Positions 53,598-62,212 of a stretch of 64,000 nt of DNA are shown in pieces. Position 1 is the first letter of the stretch, and every line of letters starts with the position of its first letter. Made by a program: the position numbers and the translations under genes. The stretch comes from an uncultured Bacteroidales bacterium. Its GTDB lineage: Bacteria > Bacteroidota > Bacteroidia > Bacteroidales > Muribaculaceae. Below the pieces are notes generated by a model. It was not told where the DNA came from. It did no database searches and saw nothing but the letters and a program-made list of their open reading frames with translations. Where the stretch lies: the NCBI GenBank assembly GCA_902777835.1, contig CACYVC010000009.1, positions 1 through 64,000 on the forward strand, written 5' to 3'.

Positions 53598-56500
53598 ATG
53601 AGTAAACTAAGCAACCTATTGCAACAAGCCGCCGTGATTCGCGACGCTACAGAGGAGCACGAGAACACCGCGGTGAGAGTCGGCACTATGTTTGTCGACT
53701 TCATCCAGAGTTGCCTCGATGTGCTGCCGCCCGAGATAGTGGATGCCACAGGCATCTCGACGAGCACAAGCGAGACCAACTTTGTGGTGCGCTATCGCAC
53801 GGTTGACGACACGGGGGCGAGCGTGAGCAAGAGCATCACCATCCCTGCCGCGTCGAGTGCCAACGCCGGTCTGCTGTCAACATCGCTGCTGGCACAGATT
53901 AACCAGGTCATCACGTCGGTGACTGCCGCCGTGAGCGAGCTGGCCACCGTTAGAGGCATCGCCGAGGGCGCACAGACCACAGCCACCCGAGCCGAAGGCA
54001 AAGCCGACGCTGCGCAGAGTGCGGCTGACGATGCCGATGTTGCGGCGCAAGCAGCGCAGAGCGCGGCCGACGCGGCACAATCAGCAGCCGAGGCAGTAGC
54101 CGCCACCGTGGAAGCGATGAAGAAGTACGGCTACAAGTTCATGGGTGTGGCCACGCCGGCCACGGACCCCGGCACACCGAGCGAGAACGTGTTCTACCTC
54201 GCCACCACCGAGGGCTACTACACCCACTTCCCGACCAACGCGGCAACCGAGGAAGGACCGCTCTACTTCACTATTGGAGCCGACGAGGTCGCCATCTTGC
54301 GCTACACCAAGCCGACCGACGACACGCCAATCGTCACCAACTGGAGCAAGGTGACGCTGAACCTTGCCAAAGGTACGGCGATAACCGAAATAAGAACCGC
54401 CATTGAGACCCTGCAGAGCAACATCAGCGACCTTGAGGACGGCCTCGCACCTCGCCTGTTCTTCAACGGCAACGTGCTCACTGGCACCGAGGGCGATAAC
54501 CTCTCGCTCGCACAGTTCGTGGCATTGACCGCCGGCACCGTTTTCGCCTTTGCCCGCAAGAAAGGTGTTGTGGTGGCTCTCTCTACCGCTGACGGCTTGA
54601 AGAACTACCAGTGGAAAGGCACGACATGGAACAACACCGACGACTGGCGCAACTTCGGCGGCTCGGCTGCCGTGGGCAACTGCTACAACGTCACCAACGA
54701 GGCGAGCGACCTGCTGCCTGCCGGCACGGGTTACTTCACCCTCACCACCGCCATCGCGGCCGTGAAGACCAAAGGTGTGCAGGGTGTGGGTATGCAGATA
54801 ACCTTTGCCGTTGGAGAGTCCACATGGAAGACTTACCAGTATGTGGGTGCCGACGTGACCGACACCAATTTTGACCTCGAGACCAACTGGGTTGACATGG
54901 CGGGTATCACCGCAGGCAACGAGGCAGTAATCAACATTCTCGACCTTTGCGGCCCTTGCACGGTTGCCCCTTACTACAACCTGCAATATGCCATCGCCGC
55001 GCTTGTTGACAAGCAGAATGCGACAGGTATCACCTACGCAAAGAGTGGCCTTGTCATCACTTACCCGATAGGCGAGAACCTTTGGGAGGCCAAGCAGTTC
55101 AACGGCATCGTCGAGAACTTCGGCGAGACCGGCCTGTGGAAAGACTTCGGCGGTGGCGGCAGTGCCGATGTAGAGACCAGCGACACCCCTGTCAGTGGTG
55201 GCGAGGACGCGTTCAGCACAGGCGGCGCTTATACCCACCTCGCAAAGGGTGTGGAGATGCTGGAGGATAGCGAGGCACAGCAGCGTGAGGATTACGTTGA
55301 GGGCTACAACTACTTCTATCTCATCAACGAGAACGGAGACCGCATCGGCAACGTGTGGCGCATACCTAAAGGCGGTGGCGGCTCATCGACGACCAAAGTG
55401 TTCAGCGTGAACTTCCAACAATCGCCGTTCTATGCCGCCGTTGGTGGTAATTTCACCTTGCGTGCGTCAATCCGCAGCGCGACCGAGGAAGGTGGCGTGA
55501 CAACTACCGACAGCATCGAGTCAATCCAAATCGTGGACCGCGACACTGCCCAGGTGTTGTTCAGCGACACCACGACACACGCATCGAGCGAGAGCCGCAC
55601 CGACTACTCGTTCACCTTTGACCTGTCCTCGTTCTTCACCTCGGCAAGCACCCGTCGCCTGCAACTGATTGCTGTGGACGGTGCCGGAGACAGGGCATCA
55701 CGCACCATCAACGTGGTGGCCGTGGACGTGACTTGCCAGTGCGTGCAGGTGCTCAACTACACCAATGCGAGTGTGGTGTTCACTACCGACACCGTCAAGT
55801 CGTTGCAGATGTATCAGTTCCCGAACAACCAGGGCACGATTACCGCCGTCGTTGACATCTTCGTTAACGGCGAGTGGGTGAACATCGGCACGGCACAGGT
55901 CACAGACAGTTATGCCCACAACATCACCGTCAACCCGACCGCCTTGGGCTTGACGCACGGCGCATACCCCATCCGTATGTACGGCACCGACAACGCCAGC
56001 AGCGTGCGAGGCAACACCGTCTATTCGACCATCATGGTTGTTGACACGGCGAGTTCGCTGCCTATCGTCGCCATGCGCTACAACGATGCCAACAATGGCG
56101 AGGTGCGGCTCTACGATACCGTGGCTCTTGAAGTCACCGCCTACACGCCCGACGCACAGGAGAGCGAGGTGGTAGTTACCGAGAACGGGGCCACCATCGC
56201 CACGCTGAATGTGAACCGCAGCGCCGTGGAGACCGTGAACCGCCAAATTAGCGGCGTGGAGCAAGGCACGACACTTGCCTACCAAGCCACGAGCGGAGCC
56301 AGCGCGAGCGGCACAATCAGCCTCACCGTCAACGGCAGCGTGATTGATGCGGCACTGACCACCGGCGCGATATGTGCATTCGACTTCGCCAACCGCACCA
56401 ACAGCGAGGCAGGAAACCACGAAATCGTGGACGGCAACTACGAGATAGCCGTGAAAGGCTCTAACTGGTCGTCCAACGGCTTCAAGAACTATCTCGGCGG

Positions 56501-59500
56501 CAACGCCCTTGCCGTGAAAGAGAACGTGACGGCAGAGTTGAACCTCGCTCCGTTCGCCACTGTAGATGTCGCCAGCACAGGTTTCGCCCTGCTGTTCCAG
56601 TTTGCCTCGAACAACATCGCCGACAACGATGCCCACCTCATGGAGTGCTACGACGAGAACAACGGAGCGGGCTTCTACATCACCGGTCAGGCTATCGGCA
56701 TCAAGTGCGGCAGCAAGGTCGAGGAGAGAACCTACCCCAACGGCGAGCGCATCACCGTTGGCATCCTCGTTGAGCCATCGAGCAAGTATGTGGAGTTCAA
56801 AGGCACGCGTTACTCGCTGATCAAGTTGTTCATCAACGGCGAGGAGAGTGCCTGTGTCGAATACACCTCCAATAACGACCTATTGCAGGACAGTACCATC
56901 AAGTTCAGCGGCATCGAGGGTGACTTCTACCTCTACTACCTGATTGCGTGGATGCAGTACATCGCCTGGATGCTGCAGTTCTTCAACTACCTCGTCAAGT
57001 TGACCGACACCTCGGCGATGGTGACGGAGAATACCTTCGAGGACGTGTGGAGCGGAAACACCTCCAACGGCCCCACGGCTGCAAAGCTCACCGCAAAGGG
57101 CATGCCGTACTTGATTGAGGCACCGTTCAACGGCAGTGACATCACCGCCCTGGACAACACCACCTCGACGAGCCGCAACAACTATATCACGCTGACCTAC
57201 CGCGACCCGAGCCGTCCGTGGCGCAACTTCGTCGCTACCGATGTGCGCCGGCGCAACCAGGGTACGACCTCGGCGAAGCGTCCCATCAAGAACGCCCGTT
57301 ACTACCTCGCCAAGAAGAACGGCTCGACCTACGACAAGGCGACCAAGACCGGCGGCACGGTTGTCACGCCCGAGCTGTCGAGAACCGAGTTCATTGCCGC
57401 CTACGGCACCGAGCACATCGCGCTATACGACGAGGCTGTGGCACTGTTCGCCAAGAATAAGGTGCGTGTGAGAGAGGACAGCATTCCTGTTGACCTCATC
57501 ACCGTCAAGGTGGACTACTCGGACAGCACCAACGCCAACGACTGCGGCGCGTGCAACATGATGAACACCGTCTATCGCCGTCTGGGAGCGCAGTACATGA
57601 CCCCTGCGCAACGCTACTACGATGGCACCTACGATAACGGCGATGTCCATTTGACGGGGTTGCAGTTGAACCACTCGACGGCCAACCACCCGATTGCCAT
57701 GTACCGCGACTTCAGCGGCACCGGGACGAGCCTCAAGTTCTACGCCAAAGGCAACTGGAAGGAGGACAAGAACGAGCAGATGGCTCTCGGCTTCAAGGAC
57801 ACGCCGGGCTACAACAAGGGCTGCCTCAACTACGGCGACTTCGTTGAGTTCTTCGGCACGTCGAGCGAGACGCTGGCGCAAGCCGTGACCCGCTTCCTCT
57901 CTGCAAGCGTCACGAAGGACACGAGTAAGGTTTACCTTATCTCGCAGTACTGCGGCTCGTCCTACAAGTTCTACCGCTATCGCAATGGCGCGTGGACCGA
58001 CACCACTGGCACAATGCGGCAGGTGAACGGCGCATGGGTCATCACTGGCGACGTACTGAACCCAGTGGACGGCTTCGAGTTGCTTGCCTACCAGGGAATG
58101 TGCTGGTGGCAGGGCGTTGCGAGCGTGAGCGACTTCATGGCTCCCAGCACCAACATCTCCTCTTGGGTGCAGAAACTCATCGATAAGGAGGGCAGCGGCG
58201 TGTCCGGCACCACGTTCCCCGCATGGACCAACTACTTCGAGTGCATGATTGACGATGACCAGCTGCAGGCCGACCTCGCCATGGGGCGCAAGGCTCCCTA
58301 CTGGCTCTACCGCCTGCTCAAGTTCTGCAACGACTGCGACTACTCGCAGGGTGCGGACCTCAGCGGCGACTGGCACGACAATCTCTACAAGTACGTCAAG
58401 CCCTATGCGCTGTATGTTTACAACGCGTTCACCGACTATCTCGCCGCCGTTGACCAGCAGGCCAAGAACATGCAGCCCATGTTCTTCCTCGACGAGGGAG
58501 GCTCGGTAGAGGGAGGTGTGTACAAGTACAACGGCGTGGCCACCGAGGATTGTGCCGTGCGCATGTACCCCAACAAGGTGTACGATGCCGACACCCTGCT
58601 CGGCAAGGACAACGCCGGTGGCGCGACCGTCGATCCCGAAGTTGACCCCAACAAGCCGAGCGACCCGACAACTGGCTACAACAACCCCTACGCCGGTTGG
58701 GGCTCCGTGTTGTGGAACAACATCTACCGCCAGCCAACCGTCAAGGTCGATGCGAACAACGAGACCGACATGAACACCATCGTGGCGGCCATGCGCAACC
58801 TGCAAGCCACCGTTGACGGTGTTTCTCTGTCGCCGTTCTCGCCCGAGGGCTGCAAGCACTTCTTCCTCGACAACATCTGCAAGCGTTGGCAGAAGACTGT
58901 CAGCTCGTATGACGGCGAGAGCAAGTACATCGACAGCACCGAGAACATCGACACAACGGTAGAGGACAACACCACCTACTTCTACGCGCTGCACGGCTTG
59001 CGCCTCACCTCGCTGCCGTCGTTCATCGACCGCCGTTTCCGTGTCCGTGACGGCTTCTACCGCACCGGATTGTTCTTCAGCGGTGTATGGTCGGCGCGTA
59101 TCAACGGCAACGTGAGCACGTCAGGCATCACTATCAAGGCCGCCAAGACGGGCTACTTCGGTGTCGGTAGCGACAACTCTGGCAACCTGCGTGAGAGCGT
59201 GTATCTTGAGGCCGGTGAGAGCCACCGCTTCACGCTGTTCGACCACACCGAGGGCTCATTGCTCTACATCTACCAGGCGAACCGCATCAGGGAGATAGAC
59301 CTCAGCGAGATTTCCATTTCGCAGAGCGAGATTGTGTCGTTCGGTGCTTTCACCCTCGCAGAGAAGATAATCCTCGGTGGAGCTGACCACGTCAACATGG
59401 GCATCGGCTCTTACGCCCCCATGACCGAACCGCCGCTGGGCTCGCTGCCGTTCCTCAAGGAGTTGAACATCGTCAACACCCTTGCCACGGCCATCGACGC

Positions 59501-61700
59501 GTCGCAATGTCCTCGTCTGGAGACTTTGGACGCGACCGGTTCACCGCTTGCGAGCCTCGCCCTTGCCGAGACTTCGCCTGTGAGTGTGCTGACCCTGCCA
59601 GCGACCATCTCTCGCCTGACGTTGGTCAACCTGCCCAACCTGTCGTATGAGAGCGGTTGCCTCACTTTCGAGGGAATGAGCGCACTCACGCAGATACGCA
59701 TCGACGGCTGTCCGCTGCTTGATGGGGCGAAACTGCTCAACGATGCAGTGACCGCAGGCGCATCGCTGTCGCGCATCCGTCTTGCGGGCATTGACGTGAA
59801 CGGAAAGAGCGACATCCTCGTTGCCCTGCGCGACATGGGTGTGCGTGGACTTGACGCAAACGGCGATGCTATTGCTGAGAGCAACCAATGTTCCGGCTTG
59901 ACTGGTGTGTGGACGTGCAGCGATGTGATAGAGGCCACCTTGCTCGCCAGCCTGCAAGCCTACTTCCCGTTGCTGACCATCTACAACGCCCAGTACACGG
60001 TCGTTCAGTTGGATGACAGCAAGACCGCGCCTGCCGAGGACAGCGTCATCAACCTTGACAACGGCACTTATGCCAACGACGGCAAGATGGGCTACGTCGC
60101 CAGCGGCCATATAACCAAGATTAAGGCAATGATGCACGTCTATAAGTCTGTGTACGACGAGAGTGCACAGAAGATGAAGTGCTACCAACTTGACGATGAC
60201 GACATCGAACTGCTTGCCAACGGCGAGTCCTTTGACAGGACCGATGCAGGTGGCGAGGGCTACGATGTGATGCTCGGCCTGCCTCATTTTTGGTACAAGG
60301 GAGTGAACGACGCGCTCAACAGGAAGAAATACCTCGTACTGTCGAGCGAGACCGGCACACCCCGAAGTACTGCATCCGCCATCAGCCGTGTGTCGCTTGC
60401 TGCAACCATTGACGGGGCGGCCAACCCTGCTTTGGTCGCCGAGTACGTGGCCGTGTATATGTCGGCGTTCAATGTCGGTGACGTGTTCTCTTCCGCCAAC
60501 CTGGGCCAGTCGTCCACCACGAAAGTCTATCAGATGAGCGTGGTGGGCATGAAGCAGGTGCGCTGGCCGACCATGAGCAGTTCGACCACCGGCATCCTGT
60601 TCCTCGACAAGGACGGCAAGGTCATCAGCAAGTTCGCGCCGTCGATCGCCGACAGCATGACCGACTTCCTCGCCGGTGACTACGTGTTCATGGACGTGCC
60701 TGCCAACGCCGTGAGGTTCGTGTTCACCGTGCCCATCACGTTCGGCAACACCACCACACTCGACGAGAGCGAGGCTATCGCCGTCAGCAGTACGGCGATT
60801 GAGGCTATCGAGCCCGACTGGGTGGAGCATGAGTTTGAACTCATCGGCACCTACAAGGCTTACAAAGACGCGCTGCAACGTCTGCGCAGTGTGAGCGGTG
60901 TGGCACCCACCCGAGGCTCGGGAACGAGCACCACATCAAGTTACTGGCAATACGACGCCAACGGCAATGTCGTTTCGGCCTTGCCCGACAGCAGCCGCAC
61001 GTTCAACATGACGTACCTCGACTTCCGCAACCTCTCGCGCTGCCGTGGAGCGGGATACCAGCTTGTGGACTACGAGATGCACAAGTGCGTTGACCTGCTG
61101 TTCCTCGCCTGCTTCGGCACCCGCAACAGCCAGTCGCTGTTCGGCAACGGACAGGGCAACGGCACGCAGACCGGCGGCAGCGACATCTACACGACCAACA
61201 TCGAGCGTGACGCGTCGCCGCTGCGTGAGGCCTCGCGGCCCCGTTTCTTCGGCTTGGAGGACTGGTGGGGCAACTGCTGGGAGTTTATGGACTTCGTGGC
61301 CATCAATGTCAAGAGTTACGCCGAGTACTACAAGAACAAGTGCGAGGTTCCTGCCGGCAGCGATACGGACAGGGTTTGGCACATCCGCATGCCCGACGGC
61401 ACCGAGCGCGCCGTCAAGGGCGACCCGAACAGCAACTCAGGCGAGATTGTCCGCTTGCGCTGGGGGCGCTTCTGCGATGTGGTGCCGAGCAAGTTGCACA
61501 CCAACAGCAGCTACAACCAGTACTACTGCGACATGATGGAAATGCAGAACTCTACTGGTCGCGTCGTGGCGCGGTCCGGGCACTACAACAATGCGTACTG
61601 CGGCTTCGTCTTCGTGAGCGCGAACAGCGCTTCCTCGAGCTCGAACGGCAGCGGCGGCGCGCGGCTTGCCTTCAGGGGCGCAATCGAAATCGTCGAGTAG
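53598..61700 (+). CDS. Giant receptor-binding fibre, DGR target protein
   Basis: 2700 residues. In order: tail-anchor-like N terminus (1-115), alanine-rich coiled coil (about 118-175), a repeated beta segment (about 180-540), Ig-like domains (about 600-918), a LamG/concanavalin-like domain (about 925-1135), a long central part, a leucine-rich-repeat-like stretch (about 1914-2044), and a C-terminal C-type-lectin/formylglycine-enzyme-like domain (about 2450-2700, with GLEDWWGNCWEF near 2551). The last 47 residues hold the variable repeat (VR, 2654-2690) and a conserved tail AFRGAIEIVE. It should bind the host surface, and its tip is diversified by the downstream reverse transcriptase. Confidence 0.92.
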   Translation: MSKLSNLLQQAAVIRDATEEHENTAVRVGTMFVDFIQSCLDVLPPEIVDATGISTSTSETNFVVRYRTVDDTGASVSKSITIPAASSANAGLLSTSLLAQINQVITSVTAAVSELATVRGIAEGAQTTATRAEGKADAAQSAADDADVAAQAAQSAADAAQSAAEAVAATVEAMKKYGYKFMGVATPATDPGTPSENVFYLATTEGYYTHFPTNAATEEGPLYFTIGADEVAILRYTKPTDDTPIVTNWSKVTLNLAKGTAITEIRTAIETLQSNISDLEDGLAPRLFFNGNVLTGTEGDNLSLAQFVALTAGTVFAFARKKGVVVALSTADGLKNYQWKGTTWNNTDDWRNFGGSAAVGNCYNVTNEASDLLPAGTGYFTLTTAIAAVKTKGVQGVGMQITFAVGESTWKTYQYVGADVTDTNFDLETNWVDMAGITAGNEAVINILDLCGPCTVAPYYNLQYAIAALVDKQNATGITYAKSGLVITYPIGENLWEAKQFNGIVENFGETGLWKDFGGGGSADVETSDTPVSGGEDAFSTGGAYTHLAKGVEMLEDSEAQQREDYVEGYNYFYLINENGDRIGNVWRIPKGGGGSSTTKVFSVNFQQSPFYAAVGGNFTLRASIRSATEEGGVTTTDSIESIQIVDRDTAQVLFSDTTTHASSESRTDYSFTFDLSSFFTSASTRRLQLIAVDGAGDRASRTINVVAVDVTCQCVQVLNYTNASVVFTTDTVKSLQMYQFPNNQGTITAVVDIFVNGEWVNIGTAQVTDSYAHNITVNPTALGLTHGAYPIRMYGTDNASSVRGNTVYSTIMVVDTASSLPIVAMRYNDANNGEVRLYDTVALEVTAYTPDAQESEVVVTENGATIATLNVNRSAVETVNRQISGVEQGTTLAYQATSGASASGTISLTVNGSVIDAALTTGAICAFDFANRTNSEAGNHEIVDGNYEIAVKGSNWSSNGFKNYLGGNALAVKENVTAELNLAPFATVDVASTGFALLFQFASNNIADNDAHLMECYDENNGAGFYITGQAIGIKCGSKVEERTYPNGERITVGILVEPSSKYVEFKGTRYSLIKLFINGEESACVEYTSNNDLLQDSTIKFSGIEGDFYLYYLIAWMQYIAWMLQFFNYLVKLTDTSAMVTENTFEDVWSGNTSNGPTAAKLTAKGMPYLIEAPFNGSDITALDNTTSTSRNNYITLTYRDPSRPWRNFVATDVRRRNQGTTSAKRPIKNARYYLAKKNGSTYDKATKTGGTVVTPELSRTEFIAAYGTEHIALYDEAVALFAKNKVRVREDSIPVDLITVKVDYSDSTNANDCGACNMMNTVYRRLGAQYMTPAQRYYDGTYDNGDVHLTGLQLNHSTANHPIAMYRDFSGTGTSLKFYAKGNWKEDKNEQMALGFKDTPGYNKGCLNYGDFVEFFGTSSETLAQAVTRFLSASVTKDTSKVYLISQYCGSSYKFYRYRNGAWTDTTGTMRQVNGAWVITGDVLNPVDGFELLAYQGMCWWQGVASVSDFMAPSTNISSWVQKLIDKEGSGVSGTTFPAWTNYFECMIDDDQLQADLAMGRKAPYWLYRLLKFCNDCDYSQGADLSGDWHDNLYKYVKPYALYVYNAFTDYLAAVDQQAKNMQPMFFLDEGGSVEGGVYKYNGVATEDCAVRMYPNKVYDADTLLGKDNAGGATVDPEVDPNKPSDPTTGYNNPYAGWGSVLWNNIYRQPTVKVDANNETDMNTIVAAMRNLQATVDGVSLSPFSPEGCKHFFLDNICKRWQKTVSSYDGESKYIDSTENIDTTVEDNTTYFYALHGLRLTSLPSFIDRRFRVRDGFYRTGLFFSGVWSARINGNVSTSGITIKAAKTGYFGVGSDNSGNLRESVYLEAGESHRFTLFDHTEGSLLYIYQANRIREIDLSEISISQSEIVSFGAFTLAEKIILGGADHVNMGIGSYAPMTEPPLGSLPFLKELNIVNTLATAIDASQCPRLETLDATGSPLASLALAETSPVSVLTLPATISRLTLVNLPNLSYESGCLTFEGMSALTQIRIDGCPLLDGAKLLNDAVTAGASLSRIRLAGIDVNGKSDILVALRDMGVRGLDANGDAIAESNQCSGLTGVWTCSDVIEATLLASLQAYFPLLTIYNAQYTVVQLDDSKTAPAEDSVINLDNGTYANDGKMGYVASGHITKIKAMMHVYKSVYDESAQKMKCYQLDDDDIELLANGESFDRTDAGGEGYDVMLGLPHFWYKGVNDALNRKKYLVLSSETGTPRSTASAISRVSLAATIDGAANPALVAEYVAVYMSAFNVGDVFSSANLGQSSTTKVYQMSVVGMKQVRWPTMSSSTTGILFLDKDGKVISKFAPSIADSMTDFLAGDYVFMDVPANAVRFVFTVPITFGNTTTLDESEAIAVSSTAIEAIEPDWVEHEFELIGTYKAYKDALQRLRSVSGVAPTRGSGTSTTSSYWQYDANGNVVSALPDSSRTFNMTYLDFRNLSRCRGAGYQLVDYEMHKCVDLLFLACFGTRNSQSLFGNGQGNGTQTGGSDIYTTNIERDASPLREASRPRFFGLEDWWGNCWEFMDFVAINVKSYAEYYKNKCEVPAGSDTDRVWHIRMPDGTERAVKGDPNSNSGEIVRLRWGRFCDVVPSKLHTNSSYNQYYCDMMEMQNSTGRVVARSGHYNNAYCGFVFVSANSASSSSNGSGGARLAFRGAIEIVE
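61556..61667 (+). repeat. DGR variable repeat (VR)
   Basis: 112 bp at the 3' end of the fibre gene, aligned without gaps to the template repeat at 61882-61993. There are 12 mismatches, all at adenines of the template (8 A-to-G, 3 A-to-T, 1 A-to-C), changing 11 codons: H2662, Y2663, Y2667, C2668, F2672, S2674, S2677, S2681, G2684, S2685 and G2686. Its 3' end holds an 11-bp G/C-only run, CGGCGCGCGGC (61655-61665), like the IMH at which mutagenic homing starts. Confidence 0.97.
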
Positions 61701-61736
61701 CGAGCGTGAGCGTCGGCGAAAAAATCGGCAAAGCGT

Positions 61737-61771
61737 AGAGTGAGAGTCGCCGTAAGGCGGCTGCTCACTCT
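61737..61771. other. Hairpin downstream of VR
   Basis: AGAGTGAG (61737-61744) pairs with CTCACTCT (61764-61771), then AGTCGCC (61745-61751) with GGCGGCT (61756-61762) around a GTAA loop; one unpaired G. In the Bordetella phage DGR a hairpin just after VR promotes homing; this one is 69 bp from VR and may play that part. Confidence 0.6.
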
Positions 61772-61777
61772 CCCTTT

Positions 61778-61800
61778 AGCCGCGAAGCGGCTTCGATTTT
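61778..61800 (+). terminator. Terminator of the fibre gene
   Basis: AGCCGC (61778-61783) with GCGGCT (61787-61792), loop GAA, then TCGATTTTG. Moderate T-run. Confidence 0.5.
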
Positions 61801-61843
61801 GAAAATTTTTTGTTCCAGGTGGCACAAATCGCAAAAAATGCCG

Positions 61844-61851
61844 TACCTTTG
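61844..61851 (+). promoter_or_regulatory. -7 box for the template-repeat RNA
   Basis: TACCTTTG, 31 bases before the template repeat. No TTG at the usual distance; the nearest is too far (61810). RNA would start near 61857 and run through TR into the reverse transcriptase gene. Confidence 0.45.
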
Positions 61852-61881
61852 TCGCCGAAATCAAGGCGGACGACCTCTTTG

Positions 61882-61993
61882 TGGTCGCGTCGTGGCGCGG
61901 TCCGGGAACAACAACAATGCGAACTACGGCTTCGTCTACGTGAACGCGAACAACGCTTCCTCGAACTCGAACAGCAACAACGGCGCGCGGCTT
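61882..61993 (+). repeat. DGR template repeat (TR)
   Basis: 112 bp, non-coding, the unmutated template of the VR. It has 27 adenines, of which 12 differ in VR. Read in the VR frame it gives a run rich in Asn (AAC codons), the codon that gives most substitutions under A-mutagenesis (including Tyr, Ser, His, Asp, Gly and others). Partial similarity goes on for about 10 bases beyond the end (aatttcaagg versus gccttcaggg), with 4 differences, one of them not at A. Confidence 0.97.
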
Positions 61994-62212
61994 AATTTCA
62001 AGGTACACCGCCCATGTTTCAGCGTGGGCAGGTCGCAAATCGTTCCTCTACGTCGGCGACGTGTCGCCATGACGCAAGGGCGAGGGGTCTGAGCCTCGGC
62101 AATCCTTTGTGGAGGAAGTTAATTTCCTCCACGAGAAGACCGAAACAAAAGAAACGTGGCAGAATTGCCGGTAGCGGAAGCGACAGTGACGAGCCACACC
62201 ACCCTGAAGGCA
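61994..62212 (+). other. Structured spacer between TR and reverse transcriptase
   Basis: No gene and no avd here. Stems: GCCCATG/CGTGGGC near 62010-62030, ACGTC/GACGT near 62050, CGAGG/CCTCG near 62080, and a perfect 9-bp GTGGAGGAA (62109-62117) with TTCCTCCAC (62124-62132). In studied DGRs, RNA next to TR folds and binds the RT complex to prime cDNA. Confidence 0.55.

Noticed and set aside
57423-58994. A 523-codon open frame on the minus strand opposite the fibre gene, and similar long ones at 54081-55238 and 59541-60878
   Set aside because: These arise from the G/C-rich third codon positions of the fibre gene. No domain or start context supports them.
61799-62092. A 97-codon frame running through the template repeat
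   Set aside because: It only mirrors the VR reading frame. It has no start signal of note and its flanks have no protein-like pattern; TR in DGRs is non-coding.
62156-62212. GTG start giving the reverse transcriptase 19 more residues
   Set aside because: DGR RTs usually begin near MKRYG-type sequence, which the ATG at 62213 gives. The 57 upstream bases have no family-like pattern. Kept as an alternative in the entry.
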